A stretch of 64,000 bases of DNA from Nocardia camponoti (GTDB lineage: Bacteria > Actinomycetota > Actinomycetes > Mycobacteriales > Mycobacteriaceae), in contig NZ_BMMW01000001.1 in assembly GCF_014646135.1 (NCBI RefSeq), positions 1,691,570 through 1,755,569 on the forward strand, in the 5' to 3' direction. The notes under the pieces were generated by a model. That model was not told the origin of the DNA and made no database searches. It worked only from the letters and a program-made list of their open reading frames with translations. Positions 1-9,433 of the stretch are shown here, in pieces (positions within the stretch are counted from its first letter, which is position 1; each line of letters begins with the position of its first letter). Position numbers and translations under genes: made by a program.

Positions 1-353
1 GAACCCGGGTCCTCCGCCGCTTCTCCAGGGCTTCTCCGTGTGCAGTTCGTTGTGTCTCTGCTTGGATCTCCGCGTCTCACGAACTAGCGCGGATGACGAT
101 CCCAGTCACTGTTTGATGTTCCGCTCGACCCCGCGACCGGGCCGAACAGTAAGTCTCTCTAGCTGATGCCAGGGTCCGAGTCGAGAGACGAACTCGGTCT
201 GACAGAGACGACCTGGCTACTTAGGCAGCGAGGGCGTACTCGCGCTGATTGGAATCGGCGCTTAATTGGTTGCAATGACGCTTACGGTGGTCTCTTGCCT
301 GCACCGACACGCTTCCCCTGAATCGACGTACGCAGTCGAAACCGTTCAGCCCC
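1..353 (-). ncRNA. ssrA: tmRNA (transfer-messenger RNA), 3' end cut by window edge
   Basis: The reverse strand begins GGGGCTGAACGGTTTCGACT at 353, the usual tmRNA 5' end, and runs to the window start, where the T-arm sequence GGACCCGGGTTC is visible. The last roughly 20 nt with the acceptor stem and CCA lie outside. The tag reading frame at 259-221 encodes ADSNQREYALAA followed by TAA, very close to the mycobacterial tag ADSHQRDYALAA. tmRNA works with SmpB (encoded 2.4 kb away) to release stalled ribosomes and mark the nascent peptide for proteolysis. A possible -10 hexamer (TACTAT, 387-382) lies about 28 nt upstream of the mature 5' end, so a short leader would be removed by RNase P. The identification is seen directly; the promoter is inferred. 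Confidence 0.96.
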
Positions 354-573
354 GTACGTGCCCGCACCGTGCGGGCTAGTCATAGTAACACCGCGACCAC
401 GGCAAAGCATTCCCTATTTTTCCAGACTGGTCGGACGGTTTTCAGCGATCTGCTAGCGATCCCCCGGTCAGCGGCCGGAAAAGCACCTAATGACCGGCAA
501 TCGGCAGGTAATGTGCCGCTCGGCCGCGTCTGGGAAAGCACTATTTCCACGCGACGAACCGAGGAGCAACCGC

Positions 574-1872
574 ATGGCATTGATGACCCAACGCTGGTTA
601 CGTCGAATCGCGGTGGCACCGCTGGCGGCTGGGCTCGTCTTCGCGACCGGATGCGCCACCGGCGAAAGCGGCGCGGCACCCGGTGTCACGACGGCACCCT
701 GTCCCAACTCGCCGCACAAAGACCGCGGCTGCCTCTATCTGGGTGTCCTCTCCGACCTCGCCGACGGACCATTCACCGCGCTCGGCACGTCGATGAACGA
801 CGGCCAGACCGCGTTCTGGCACGCCGTCAACGAGGCGGGCGGCATCGGCGGCTACGACGTCGACACCACCACTTACGCCCGCAACACCGCGTACGACCCG
901 CGCAAACACCGCGTCGAATACACCAACATCGAGCCGCATGTGCTTGCGCTCGCGATGAGTTTCGGCACCGCGCAAACCGTCGCCATGCTCGATCAACTCG
1001 ACAGCGACGACATGGTCGCGACCGCCGCGACGCAGTGGTCGGGCTGGAATTACCGCAGCGCCGACCGCAACCTGGTCCTCAGCGCTGGCTATTCCTACTG
1101 CACCGAGGCGATCACTGGCCTCGATTGGTTCGCCGAAGCGCATTACGCGCCACGCAAAATCGCCGTCGTCGGCTATCGCGGCAACTTCGGCGGCGACTAC
1201 GCGAGCGGCGCGATGAAGTGGGCCGTCGCCAACGACGCGACCATCGCCGCGCGCGTGTGGACCGGACCGAACGGCGAGGTCGGCAACCAGGACGAGCCGG
1301 TCGCCGAAGTGCTCGCTTCCGCACCGGATTTGGTGATGCTCGCGACCGGCCCCGCCGAGACCGCCGAGATCGTCGGCAAGCTGGTCAGTGCCGGGTACAC
1401 GGGCCGTTTCGTCGGCTCACTCGTCACCTGGAATTCCGCGCTGCTGCGCACGCCAGCCGCACCCGCGCTGACCGCGCTCTACAACTACCTGACCCCGGTC
1501 GACAGCTGGGACGGCGACAGCCTCGGCCTGCGCAACGCGCGCAAGGCCACCGATCACGAGCCGACTAACTTCGGCTACCTGCTCGGTTGGGCGCTGTCGT
1601 ACCCGATGCGGTCGGTGCTGCAACGGGCCGCCGCCCACAACGACCTCACCCGCGCTGGCCTGCGCAACGCCATCGCCAAAACGACCGCCGACGGTGAAGG
1701 CATGGTCGCGGTACAACAACCGGGTGCCGTCGCACCGGATTTGAGTACGGAATGGGCGTCGGTTTTCGCACCTGACCAGGCCGGACCTGCCGGATCACGA
1801 ACCGTCCGTGTGGGTTATCAGGGCAAAACAGCGACCAGGCTCAACCTGCACGAGCCGTGCACCCGGCTCTAG
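574..1872 (+). CDS. ABC-type substrate-binding lipoprotein (periplasmic-binding fold type I, branched-chain amino acid type)
   Basis: This is a predicted surface lipoprotein of 432 aa. The N-terminus has two arginines, a hydrophobic stretch and a lipobox ending ATGC with Cys27 as the lipidated residue. The body resembles the Leu/Ile/Val-binding receptor family, for example the ABC-substrate motif around FTALGTSMNDGQTAFW. ATG 574 is preferred over the upstream in-frame ATG at 490 because GAGGAG at 561-566 sits 8 nt before it and the signal sequence then starts properly. No permease or ATPase genes are nearby, so the partner transporter and ligand are unknown. The gene is divergent from ssrA. 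Its stop codon overlaps the convergent DMT transporter gene: both use the same CTAG at 1869-1872. Confidence 0.82.
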   Translation: MALMTQRWLRRIAVAPLAAGLVFATGCATGESGAAPGVTTAPCPNSPHKDRGCLYLGVLSDLADGPFTALGTSMNDGQTAFWHAVNEAGGIGGYDVDTTTYARNTAYDPRKHRVEYTNIEPHVLALAMSFGTAQTVAMLDQLDSDDMVATAATQWSGWNYRSADRNLVLSAGYSYCTEAITGLDWFAEAHYAPRKIAVVGYRGNFGGDYASGAMKWAVANDATIAARVWTGPNGEVGNQDEPVAEVLASAPDLVMLATGPAETAEIVGKLVSAGYTGRFVGSLVTWNSALLRTPAAPALTALYNYLTPVDSWDGDSLGLRNARKATDHEPTNFGYLLGWALSYPMRSVLQRAAAHNDLTRAGLRNAIAKTTADGEGMVAVQQPGAVAPDLSTEWASVFAPDQAGPAGSRTVRVGYQGKTATRLNLHEPCTRL

Positions 1873-2732
1873 GCGACGGAAATCAACGCGACCGCACCGG
1901 CCGCCAGCCCAAGGCCCACCTTCTGCGTGGTGCTGACATGCTCGCCGAGCAGCACCATCGCGAGCAGCACGGTCGCGGCCGGATACATCGACCCGATCAC
2001 ACTCACCACCGACAGCATTCCGCCGTGAAACGCGTACAGCAGTGCGGCGTTGGCGATCACGTCGAGCACCGCGACGCCTAGCGCGAGCCGCAGCGGCTCG
2101 CCGTGCAGCCCCTGAAAATGCCCGGTGGCCAGCGCGGACGCCCACACCACCGCCGTCGCTGCGACGCGCTGAGCGAGCAGCGGCCACAGTCCCGCATCCG
2201 CGCTCGTCTCGTGCAGAAACAGAAACGCGAAGCCGAACGCGACACCCGACCCGACGGTCAACAACGCGACGCGACGCGTGAACCGCAGTTCGCGACCGCC
2301 CGTGACCTCCTCGGTCGCCTTATCGGGCGCTTCCCGACTCACCATGAACACCGCGACAAGCGCGAGTGCGATCCCACCAATCGCGAGCAGCCCTGGGCGT
2401 TCGCCGATGATGAACCCCGCGACCACCGGCACGCCTGCGACCAAGACCGCCGTCACCGGCGAAACAACCGCCATCGGCCCCTCAGCTAGCGCGGCGTAAA
2501 ACCACCACACCGCCAACCCGGCCGCAACGCCCGCCGCCGCACCCCACAGCAGCGACGCGACGTCGGGCGAACCGCCAACGAACGGCACGATGAGCGCGAC
2601 AAGCACCACCGAAAACGGGTACGAAACGACAACAACCCGCAGCGCCGTAACCCGACGGGCCGCGATGCCGCCGAAGAAGTCGCTGACTCCATAGCCCGTC
2701 GCCGCGACCAGCGCGAGCAGGATGGGAATCAA
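1869..2732 (-). CDS. EamA/DMT-family membrane transporter
   Basis: A 287-aa protein made of about ten hydrophobic segments in two EamA-like halves, typical of drug/metabolite transporters. It probably exports small molecules across the cytoplasmic membrane; the substrate cannot be read from sequence. The start codon is TTG at 2732-2730, overlapping the TGA stop of smpB (TTGA), so translation is probably coupled to smpB. The tail is convergent with the lipoprotein gene and shares its CTAG. The family call rests on the topology and on conserved stretches such as the second-half segment around [16 protein letters not shown] near the C-terminus. Confidence 0.85.
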   Translation of the reverse strand: MIPILLALVAATGYGVSDFFGGIAARRVTALRVVVVSYPFSVVLVALIVPFVGGSPDVASLLWGAAAGVAAGLAVWWFYAALAEGPMAVVSPVTAVLVAGVPVVAGFIIGERPGLLAIGGIALALVAVFMVSREAPDKATEEVTGGRELRFTRRVALLTVGSGVAFGFAFLFLHETSADAGLWPLLAQRVAATAVVWASALATGHFQGLHGEPLRLALGVAVLDVIANAALLYAFHGGMLSVVSVIGSMYPAATVLLAMVLLGEHVSTTQKVGLGLAAGAVALISVA

Positions 2733-3202
2733 CGCATGCCTTTGACCCGCCGACCAATCTCACGGGTAACTTCGCGCTCAGCCTGCCGACGCGCCAAGTC
2801 CTGGCGTTTGTCGTAATCCTGCTTGCCCTTGGCCAGCGCTAATTCGACCTTGACCTTGCCGTCGTTGAAGTACATCGACAGCGGAACCAGCGTCTGGTTG
2901 CCTTCGCGCGACTTGCCGACGAGGTGTTCGATCTCGCGCTTGTGCAGCAGCAGTTTGCGGTTGCGACGCGGCGCGTGGTTGGTCCATGTGCCGTGGCTGA
3001 ACTCGGGAATGTGGAGGCCGCGCAGCCAAATCTCGCCGTTGTCGACGGTGGCGAAGGCGTCAACGAGCGACGCTTTGCCCTCGCGCAGGCTCTTCACCTC
3101 GGTGCCGACCAGCGCGATCCCCGCCTCATAGGTGTCGAGGATCGTGTAGTTGTGCCGCGCGCGGCGGTTGGTCGCGATGACCTTCCTGCCTTTTTCCTTC
3201 AT
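2729..3202 (-). CDS. smpB: SsrA-binding protein SmpB
   Basis: SmpB binds the tRNA-like domain of tmRNA and delivers it to stalled ribosomes. The 157-aa protein shows the family core ([20 protein letters not shown], then [36 protein letters not shown]) and the basic C-terminal tail ending [11 protein letters not shown] 3202 is chosen over a TTG nine bases upstream because it matches the family length and N-terminus ([19 protein letters not shown]). In mycobacteria and corynebacteria smpB normally follows ftsX; here it lies about 6 kb away, on the opposite strand, behind recQ and a small membrane gene. It is followed without a gap by the DMT transporter gene. Confidence 0.97.
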   Translation of the reverse strand: MKEKGRKVIATNRRARHNYTILDTYEAGIALVGTEVKSLREGKASLVDAFATVDNGEIWLRGLHIPEFSHGTWTNHAPRRNRKLLLHKREIEHLVGKSREGNQTLVPLSMYFNDGKVKVELALAKGKQDYDKRQDLARRQAEREVTREIGRRVKGMR

Positions 3203-3250
3203 AACGATCAACTCTAAGCGACGCCGCCACCGCTTTATTCCGTGGTCGGA

Positions 3251-3490
3251 TCAGCCGCCAGGCCGGAACGCCAGATAACACGTGAGCGCGGCAGCGAAGA
3301 TCAGCATCAACGCGATCGTCGACACCCGCGGCCTGCCAAGATGCGGAATCGAATGACCGCTGCCGAGCAGTGCGGTGGCGACGGAGGGGTCGGCATGTCG
3401 ATGCGGCATAGGTGGTGGAGGCGCGTCACCACCCGTGCTGGGGCTCGCCCCGCCGGAACCATCGTCGCTCGGGCTGTCGCCGTTGGCCAT
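3251..3490 (-). CDS. Small single-pass membrane protein, function unknown
   Basis: I do not recognise this 79-aa product. The first 50 residues are rich in Gly, Ser, Asp and Pro and probably disordered; the C-terminus has one clear hydrophobic helix (around STIALMLIFAAALTCYLAF) followed by RPGG. It could be a C-tail-anchored protein. It lies 38 nt downstream of recQ and about 50 nt upstream of smpB on the same strand, which is the main reason to accept it as a gene. The alternative is a spurious ORF, since the N-terminal composition is low complexity. Confidence 0.55.
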   Translation of the reverse strand: MANGDSPSDDGSGGASPSTGGDAPPPPMPHRHADPSVATALLGSGHSIPHLGRPRVSTIALMLIFAAALTCYLAFRPGG

Positions 3491-3528
3491 GTGGCCGAGG
3501 GTATCGCGGGAACGGCCCGTTCGTCGGG

Positions 3529-5535
3529 CTATCCTTCGCTCAGTGCGGCAAGCACCCCCTCTCCGTACTTCGCGAGCTTGTTCTCGCCGACGCCGCTGAC
3601 CGTGCCGAGCGTCGACAGATCGGTGGGTTTACGCGCGGCGATTTCGCGCAATGTCGCGTCGTGGAAGACGACGTACGCGGGCACGCCCTGTTCTTTCGCG
3701 GTGGCCGCTCGCCAGGCGCGCAAGCGTTCGAACAGGGGTTGGTCGGCGACTGGAAGGGCAACGGCCGCTTTGCTTTTCGACGACCGCGCGGACTGTTGAC
3801 GCGGCGCGCGTTCGGCTTCGCGCCGCAACGCGACCTTGCGTCCTTCGAAGAGCACCTCGTTGCCCGCGTCGGTGATCGCGAGCACGCCATATTCGCCCTG
3901 CACCGCGAGGAACCCGCCAGCGAGCAACTGCCTTACGACACCACGCCATTCGGTGTCGCGCAGATCGGTGCCGATGCCGAACACGCTGAGTTCGTTGTGG
4001 CGATGCTGGGTGATTTTGGGGTTGAGTTTGCCGAGCAGGATGTCGACGAGGTGGCCCGCGCCAAACGCTTGTCCGCGTTCACGTTTCAACCGCAACACCG
4101 TCGACAACAGCTTTTGCGCGGCGACCGTGCCGTCCCAGGTTTCCGGCGGCGTGAGGCATACGTCGCAGTTGCCGCAGGCAGGTTGGGTTTGCCCGAAGTA
4201 GTTGAGCAGCTGACTGCGTCGGCACCCGACGGTTTCGCACAGCGCAAGCATCGCGTCGAGGTGCAGTTGCAGCTGACGGCGATGCGCGGCGTCGCCCTCG
4301 CTTGAGTCGATCATCTTGCGCTGCTGCACCACGTCGGCGAGGCCGTAGACCATCCACGCCGTTGACGGTTGCCCGTCGCGACCAGCGCGGCCGGTCTCCT
4401 GGTAGTAGCCCTCAACCGATTTCGGCAGGTCAAGGTGGGCGACGAACCGCACGTCGGGCTTGTCGATGCCCATGCCGAACGCGATGGTCGCGACGACGAT
4501 GAGCCCTTCTTCCCGCAGGAACCGCGACTGGTTTTCCGCGCGCACCCGGTGGTCGAGACCCGCGTGATACGGGACAGCGCGGATGCCGTTTTCGTTGAGC
4601 ATCGCGGCGGTTTTCTCGACCGAATTGCGCGACAAGCAGTAGACGATGCCCGCGTCGCCCGCGTGTTCGGCGCGAATGAACTCAAGCAGCTGCTGCTCGG
4701 GCCGGTTCTTGCCCTCGATGCGGTACTGGATATTCGGCCGGTCGAAGCTAGCAACGAACTGCTTCGCCGACGAAAGGTCAAGGCGCTCAACGATTTCGGT
4801 GCGCGTCTTGGCCGTCGCGGTGGCGGTGAGCGCGATGCGCGGCACGTTCGGCCACCGCTCGTGCAGCAGCGAAAGCGCGAGGTAGTCGGGCCGGAAGTCG
4901 TGACCCCACTGTGAAACGCAGTGTGCTTCGTCGATGGCGAACAGCGCGATCTCGCCCCGGTCGAGCAGCGTGCGGGTCGACTCAAGCCGTAGGCGTTCCG
5001 GCGCCAGATACAGCAGGTCGAGTTCACCGCTGACGAACTGCGCTTCGACCGTGCGCCGCTGGTCAAGCGACTGCGTTGAGTTGAGGAAGCCCGCGCGCAC
5101 GCCGAGGGCGCTGAGCGCGTCGACCTGGTCTTGCATGAGCGCGATGAGCGGGGAAATGACGACACCAACACCCGACCGAACGAGTGCGGGCACCTGATAA
5201 CACAGCGACTTGCCGCCGCCGGTTGGCATCAGGACAAGCGCGTCGCCACCGCCGACGACCTGGGCGACAATCTCGGCCTGATCGCCGCGAAAGCTGTCGT
5301 AACCGAACACGCGATGCAGCACTTCATCAGCGGTTTCGCCGCGTGCGGGCGCACCGACGCGCACTGCGGCCCGCGAGACCGACGGCAGGTCGTCGAAGTG
5401 GAAATCGGCCGACTCATCGTAGGAGCGGGTGTACGCCTCGTCGGGCGGGAAATCGTCGGGCGGATAGTCGTCGTAATCGGGCGGTTCGGGGGCTGTGGCG
5501 CCGGAATTGCTCACGACGGTCATCTTAGGAGGCAC
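3529..5535 (-). CDS. recQ: ATP-dependent DNA helicase RecQ
   Basis: A 668-aa RecQ-family 3'-5' helicase acting in recombination and fork repair. Visible elements are an acidic, Pro-rich N-terminal extension (about residues 15-50), Walker A MPTGGGKS at 103-110, DEAH at 202-205, the superfamily 2 C-terminal half with GRAGRDG, the RecQ zinc-binding cysteines (C-x-R-R-S-Q-L-L-N-Y-F, then CGNCDVC) and a C-terminal HRDC-like region (LRAWRAATAKEQGVPAYVVF). Start is ambiguous: GTG 5535 has GGAG about 8 nt upstream, while an in-frame ATG lies at 5523. The DnaA-box palindrome at 5594-5619 separates it from hisN upstream. Confidence 0.95.
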   Translation of the reverse strand: MPPKMTVVSNSGATAPEPPDYDDYPPDDFPPDEAYTRSYDESADFHFDDLPSVSRAAVRVGAPARGETADEVLHRVFGYDSFRGDQAEIVAQVVGGGDALVLMPTGGGKSLCYQVPALVRSGVGVVISPLIALMQDQVDALSALGVRAGFLNSTQSLDQRRTVEAQFVSGELDLLYLAPERLRLESTRTLLDRGEIALFAIDEAHCVSQWGHDFRPDYLALSLLHERWPNVPRIALTATATAKTRTEIVERLDLSSAKQFVASFDRPNIQYRIEGKNRPEQQLLEFIRAEHAGDAGIVYCLSRNSVEKTAAMLNENGIRAVPYHAGLDHRVRAENQSRFLREEGLIVVATIAFGMGIDKPDVRFVAHLDLPKSVEGYYQETGRAGRDGQPSTAWMVYGLADVVQQRKMIDSSEGDAAHRRQLQLHLDAMLALCETVGCRRSQLLNYFGQTQPACGNCDVCLTPPETWDGTVAAQKLLSTVLRLKRERGQAFGAGHLVDILLGKLNPKITQHRHNELSVFGIGTDLRDTEWRGVVRQLLAGGFLAVQGEYGVLAITDAGNEVLFEGRKVALRREAERAPRQQSARSSKSKAAVALPVADQPLFERLRAWRAATAKEQGVPAYVVFHDATLREIAARKPTDLSTLGTVSGVGENKLAKYGEGVLAALSEG

Positions 5536-5593
5536 CGCCGACGCTCCGAGGCGTCAAGCGGGGCGAATCATGCCGCTGACCGAGATTGAGCGT

Positions 5594-5619
5594 GAAGTTA
5601 TCCACATGTGGACAACTTC
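5594..5619. promoter_or_regulatory. Inverted pair of DnaA-box-like 9-mers between hisN and recQ
   Basis: Two 9-mers abut head to head with no spacer: TTATCCACA at 5598-5606 and TGTGGACAA (reverse complement TTGTCCACA) at 5607-5615. Both match the bacterial DnaA-box consensus TT(A/G)TCCACA. The symmetry continues outward, giving a 26-bp palindrome with a single mismatched pair. It begins directly after the hisN stop and ends about 60 bp before recQ. It could be a DnaA-binding or titration site, or only a hairpin; there is no T-tract, so a standard terminator is less likely. Confidence 0.5.
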
Positions 5620-6408
5620 TTACTTTCCAGTCACATAGGGCAGGACCGCATCATGCAGGAGTCCGTTGGTCGCGACCGCGTCGCCCTGATGCGGGCCAGC
5701 TTCGCCAGCCAATCCGGTGAAGGTACCGCCCGCTTCGCGCACGAGGATGTCGAGCGCGGCCAAGTCCCACAGCGACACTTCCGGCTCGGCAGCGATATCG
5801 ACAACACCCTCGGCGACCAGGCAATAGTTGAAGAAATCGCCGTAGCCACGCACGCGCCACACGTCGTCGGTGAGGTCGATGAACCGCTCGCGCATGCCAC
5901 GGTCGCGCCACCCCGACAGGCTGGAAAACGCCAGGCTTGCCGAACCGAGGTCGCTCACCTTCGACACCTGAATCGGCTTCGGCGCACCCGGATGCACCTG
6001 GGCCCACGCGCCCGACCCTGCCGCGGCCCACCAGCGGCGACCGAGCGCGGGCGCGCTGACCACTCCAACGACCGGCACGCCGTCGACAAGCAGCGAAATC
6101 AACGTCGCCCAGACCGGAACGCCGCGCACGAAGTTCTTCGTCCCGTCGATCGGATCGATGACCCACTGTCTGCCCGAGAACTCCGCGTCGCCGCCGAATT
6201 CCTCGCCGAGCACAGCGTCGCCGGGCCGTTCGTCGGCGAGGACTCGTCGCAATTCGCGTTCGACGGCGAGGTCGGCGTCGGACACGGGCGTGAGGTCGGG
6301 CTTGGCTTCCACATGTAGATCGAGAGCACCAAACCGTTCGCGCGAAATCGCGTCGGCCGCGTCCGCCAACCGCAGCGCGAGGTCAAGATCTTCTGAATGT
6401 GTAGCCAC
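5620..6408 (-). CDS. hisN: Histidinol-phosphatase, inositol-monophosphatase family (HisN type)
   Basis: A 262-aa member of the metal-dependent IMPase family, probably dephosphorylating histidinol phosphate in histidine biosynthesis. It shows the signature [15 protein letters not shown] (DPxDGTxN, metal binding), the upstream acidic GEE motif (AVLGEEF), and the C-terminal [17 protein letters not shown] metal site. The hisN-prfB divergent neighbourhood is conserved in Corynebacterium and relatives, which supports HisN over a generic inositol monophosphatase or PAP phosphatase. ATG 6408 gives a family-typical length. Confidence 0.9.
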   Translation of the reverse strand: MATHSEDLDLALRLADAADAISRERFGALDLHVEAKPDLTPVSDADLAVERELRRVLADERPGDAVLGEEFGGDAEFSGRQWVIDPIDGTKNFVRGVPVWATLISLLVDGVPVVGVVSAPALGRRWWAAAGSGAWAQVHPGAPKPIQVSKVSDLGSASLAFSSLSGWRDRGMRERFIDLTDDVWRVRGYGDFFNYCLVAEGVVDIAAEPEVSLWDLAALDILVREAGGTFTGLAGEAGPHQGDAVATNGLLHDAVLPYVTGK

Positions 6409-6504
6409 GGCGGCGAGTCTATTCGGCGGCCCAGTTCCGCCAACCGCGACCGCATGGGCGGACGTGTTTCATCGTGTCGGTGGCGACCGGTAACGTAGGA
6501 CAAC

Positions 6505-7623
6505 GTGCATCCTGACGTTATTGCCGACCTCGCTGTACTCGACACCACGCTCAAGACGGTCGAGTCGGTGCTCGATGTTGAGGAGCTACGCCGTCGCATC
6601 GACGAGCTTGAGCATCAGGCTGCCGATCCTGAGCTATGGAACAACCAGGATCACGCTCAGCAGGTCACCAGCGAGCTTTCGCACGCGCAGAGCGAACTGC
6701 GGCGTGTGCAGGATCTGCGTCAGCGGCTCGAAGACCTGCCGGTGCTCTACGAACTCGCCGAGGCCGAAGAAGACGCGGCCGCCGCTGAAGCCACCGCCGA
6801 CGCCGACGCCGAGCGCGCCGCGTTGCGCGAAGACATCGAGGCGATGGAAGTCCGCACACTGCTTTCCGGCGAGTACGACAAGCGCGACGCGCTGGTCAAC
6901 ATTCGGTCCGGTGCCGGTGGCGTCGACGCCGCCGACTGGGCGATGATGCTGATGCGCATGTATATCCGCTGGGCGGAGCGGCACAAGTACACCGTCGAGG
7001 TCTACGACACCTCTTACGCCGAAGAAGCGGGCCTCAAGAGCGCAACCTTCGCGGTGAAGGCGCCCTATGCCTACGGCACGCTCTCGATCGAGATGGGCAC
7101 GCACCGCCTGGTTCGCATCAGCCCGTTCGACAACCAGGGCCGTCGCCAGACGTCGTTCGCCGAGGTCGAGGTGCTGCCGGTCGTTGAGACCACCGACCAC
7201 ATCGAGATTCCCGAAGGCGAGGTCCGCGTCGACGTGTACCGCTCGTCGGGCCCGGGTGGTCAGTCGGTCAACACCACCGACTCGGCCGTTCGCCTCACCC
7301 ACATCCCCACCGGCATCGTTGTGACCTGCCAGAACGAGAAGTCGCAGCTGCAAAACAAGATCTCGGCCATGCGCGTTTTGCAGGCCAAGCTGCTTGAGCG
7401 CAAGCGTCAGGAAGAGCGCGCCCAGATGGACGCCCTCAAGACCAATGAGGGTGCGTCGTGGGGCAACCAGATGCGCTCGTACGTGCTGCACCCGTACCAG
7501 ATGGTCAAGGATTTGCGCACCAACCATGAGGTCAACAACCCATCGGCGGTGCTCGACGGCGACATCGACGGCTTCATCGAATCGGGCATCCGCTGGCGCA
7601 TGCGCGAACAGGCCGAAGCGTAG
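6505..7623 (+). CDS. prfB: Peptide chain release factor 2
   Basis: RF2 (372 aa) reads UGA and UAA stops and triggers peptide release. The anticodon-like tripeptide SPF (in [14 protein letters not shown]) and the catalytic GGQ (in [15 protein letters not shown]) are both present. The frame is uninterrupted, so there is no programmed +1 frameshift of the E. coli kind. The start is GTG 6505, with TAACGT at 6491-6496 just upstream; either AGGA (6497-6500) acts as a short-spaced ribosome site or the transcript is nearly leaderless. It is divergent from hisN and heads prfB-mscS-ftsEX. Confidence 0.97.
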   Translation: MHPDVIADLAVLDTTLKTVESVLDVEELRRRIDELEHQAADPELWNNQDHAQQVTSELSHAQSELRRVQDLRQRLEDLPVLYELAEAEEDAAAAEATADADAERAALREDIEAMEVRTLLSGEYDKRDALVNIRSGAGGVDAADWAMMLMRMYIRWAERHKYTVEVYDTSYAEEAGLKSATFAVKAPYAYGTLSIEMGTHRLVRISPFDNQGRRQTSFAEVEVLPVVETTDHIEIPEGEVRVDVYRSSGPGGQSVNTTDSAVRLTHIPTGIVVTCQNEKSQLQNKISAMRVLQAKLLERKRQEERAQMDALKTNEGASWGNQMRSYVLHPYQMVKDLRTNHEVNNPSAVLDGDIDGFIESGIRWRMREQAEA

Positions 7624-7671
7624 GTTTTCGCATGGTGCGCCCGACCGTGACCAGCCTGTAACCTTTCTCAG

Positions 7672-8556
7672 GTGTGTTCGATCGGACCGGAAACTTGCCA
7701 GGCCGCGGTGCTCGCGATGAGCACCAGCAGCGACGTCACCAACTGGCTGCGCTCAAGCGGCCTAGAGATCGTCCTGCTCGTGGTCGGCGCGATGCTTTTC
7801 GGTCGGTTGGCCGCGTTCGTCCGCGACCGCGTCACGACGAAAATCGACGCCGGATTCCGGTCTAGCGACGCGCTCGTTCGCACCGAAGCGGCTAAGCATC
7901 GGCACGCGCTTGCCCAGGTCGTCACGTGGGTGGTCCTGACGATCGTCTACGTGCTCGTCGGCATCGAAGTGCTGCGCAGGCTCGGCTTCGCCGTCACCGG
8001 CTTGGTCGCGCCCGCAGCGGTATTGGGTGCGGCGCTCGGTTTTGGCGCGCAACGCATTGTCCAAGACATCCTCGCCGGGTTCTTCCTCATCACCGAACGC
8101 CAGTACGGCTTCGGCGACGTGGTCAGCATCAGCGTCACCGGTTCTGCCGAACCGGCACAGGGCACCGTCGAAGACGTCACGTTGCGCATCACGACGCTGC
8201 GCAATTCCGATGGCGAAGTGATCATCGTGCCGAATGGGCAAATCGTGAAAGTCACCAATCTGTCGAAGGATTGGGCGCGCGCGGCCATCGACGTGCCCGT
8301 TTCCTCGTCGGCCGATATCAACAAGATCAATGAGATTTTGCACGAAGTGTGTACGAAGGCCTATCAAGATCGACGCCTTGAGCCGTTGTTGCTCGACGAA
8401 CCGTCGGTCATGGGAGTGGAAGATCTCTCACTCGATGAGATGAATATCCGCATGGTCGCGCGCACACTGCCGGGCAAACAATTCGAAGTAAGCAGGGAAT
8501 TGCGCGTGCGCGTCGCGGCGGCCCTGCGCAGGGAAGGTATCAGTGAGACCCAGTAA
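7672..8556 (+). CDS. MscS-family mechanosensitive ion channel
   Basis: A 294-aa small-conductance mechanosensitive channel that would vent solutes on hypo-osmotic shock. Two or three N-terminal transmembrane segments are followed by the pore-lining helix (GLVAPAAVLGAALGFGAQ), the beta domain (GDVVSISVTG, then GTVEDVTLRITTLRNSDGEV) with the family motif VPNGQI, and a C-terminal cytoplasmic cage. GTG 7672 is preceded by TAACCT (7659-7664) with no clear ribosome site, suggesting a leaderless start. An in-frame ATG 36 nt downstream is an alternative. An MscS-like gene between prfB and ftsE is also found in mycobacteria. Confidence 0.9.
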   Translation: MCSIGPETCQAAVLAMSTSSDVTNWLRSSGLEIVLLVVGAMLFGRLAAFVRDRVTTKIDAGFRSSDALVRTEAAKHRHALAQVVTWVVLTIVYVLVGIEVLRRLGFAVTGLVAPAAVLGAALGFGAQRIVQDILAGFFLITERQYGFGDVVSISVTGSAEPAQGTVEDVTLRITTLRNSDGEVIIVPNGQIVKVTNLSKDWARAAIDVPVSSSADINKINEILHEVCTKAYQDRRLEPLLLDEPSVMGVEDLSLDEMNIRMVARTLPGKQFEVSRELRVRVAAALRREGISETQ

Positions 8557-8698
8557 ATCAACCGCGATTCTGATGGCTACGTGGCTCGCGACATTCGCGC
8601 TCTACCTGGTTGTCAAGCCATCCCAACCAACAACGGCAAGCCCGGTTTCGCTGCTCAACGCGGTCCCGACCTGGGTGGACGAGAGCACGTCACGCTGA
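8543..8698 (+). CDS. 51-aa membrane microprotein overlapping the end of mscS
   Basis: GTG 8543 opens a 51-codon frame ending TGA at 8696-8698. It has a strong ribosome site, GGGAAGG at 8531-8537, five bases before the start, and overlaps mscS by 14 nt, so coupling is likely. The product starts with basic residues (RPSKST), has one hydrophobic helix (ILMATWLATFALYLVV), then a Pro/Ser/Thr-rich segment with TWVDES near the end. M. tuberculosis has a short ORF at the equivalent position between the MscS-like gene and ftsE, but I cannot verify homology. It could regulate the channel or FtsEX; that is speculation. Confidence 0.5.
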   Translation: MRPSKSTAILMATWLATFALYLVVKPSQPTTASPVSLLNAVPTWVDESTSR

Positions 8699-8729
8699 TA
8701 AGTGCCGTCGCTCGGGCGGGGGGCATGGC

Positions 8730-8735
8730 TACACT
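8730..8735 (+). promoter_or_regulatory. -10 hexamer for leaderless ftsE
   Basis: TACACT ends 8 nt before the GTG start of ftsE, and no ribosome site lies between, so transcription would begin at or next to the start codon. No convincing -35 is seen. This is inferred from spacing. Confidence 0.45.
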
Positions 8736-8743
8736 GGCTCCCC

Positions 8744-9433
8744 GTGATCACCCTCCGCAACGTGACCAAGTCGTATCCGACATCGAAGCGACCGGCGCTG
8801 GACAATGTGACCGTCGACGTGGCCAAGGGCGAATTCGTCTTCATCATCGGTCCGTCGGGTTCGGGAAAGTCCACTTTCCTGCGTCTGCTTATCAAAGAGG
8901 ACGCGCCAACGACGGGCGAGGTGAATGTTGCCGACTTTCGCGTCGACCGCTTGCCGAGTCGGCGGGTGCCGAAATTGCGCCAGCGTGTCGGCTGCGTTTT
9001 CCAGGATTTCCGCCTGTTGCAGCAGAAGACCGTTGAACAGAATGTCGCGTTCGCGCTGGAAGTGATTGGCAAACGTCGCCAGTTCATTGAGCGGACCGTG
9101 CCCGAGGTGCTGGAAATGGTTGGCCTTGGCGGCAAGGGCCAGCGACTGCCGTCGGAGCTGTCGGGCGGTGAACAGCAGCGGGTCGCGATCGCGCGCGCGT
9201 TCGTCAACCGGCCGCTTGTGCTGCTGGCCGACGAACCGACGGGCAACCTCGACCCCGACACCAGCGCCGACATCATGTACCTGCTTGAGCGCATTAACCG
9301 GACGGGAACAACCGTGCTGATGGCCACCCACGACAACCACATTGTCGACGCGATGCGCAGACGCGTAATCGAGCTCGACCAGGGCCGATTGGTCCGCGAC
9401 GAGGCGACCGGCGTGTACGGGGTGGGTCGATAA
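8744..9433 (+). CDS. ftsE: Cell division ATP-binding protein FtsE
   Basis: A 229-aa ABC ATPase that pairs with FtsX at the septum to activate peptidoglycan hydrolases. It has Walker [10 protein letters not shown], the signature [14 protein letters not shown], Walker [14 protein letters not shown] and the switch histidine in LMATHDN. GTG 8744 (product beginning [12 protein letters not shown]) is chosen because it aligns with the family start; the longer frame from 8702 adds an unconserved leader. The stop overlaps the ftsX start (TAATG), so the two are co-translated. Confidence 0.97.
   Translation: MITLRNVTKSYPTSKRPALDNVTVDVAKGEFVFIIGPSGSGKSTFLRLLIKEDAPTTGEVNVADFRVDRLPSRRVPKLRQRVGCVFQDFRLLQQKTVEQNVAFALEVIGKRRQFIERTVPEVLEMVGLGGKGQRLPSELSGGEQQRVAIARAFVNRPLVLLADEPTGNLDPDTSADIMYLLERINRTGTTVLMATHDNHIVDAMRRRVIELDQGRLVRDEATGVYGVGR

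Noticed and set aside
5594..5619. Origin of replication
   Set aside because: There is only one box pair, no AT-rich unwinding region and no dnaA, dnaN or rpmH nearby.
6505..6640. Programmed frameshift in prfB
   Set aside because: The prfB frame is continuous with no in-frame TGA near the start.
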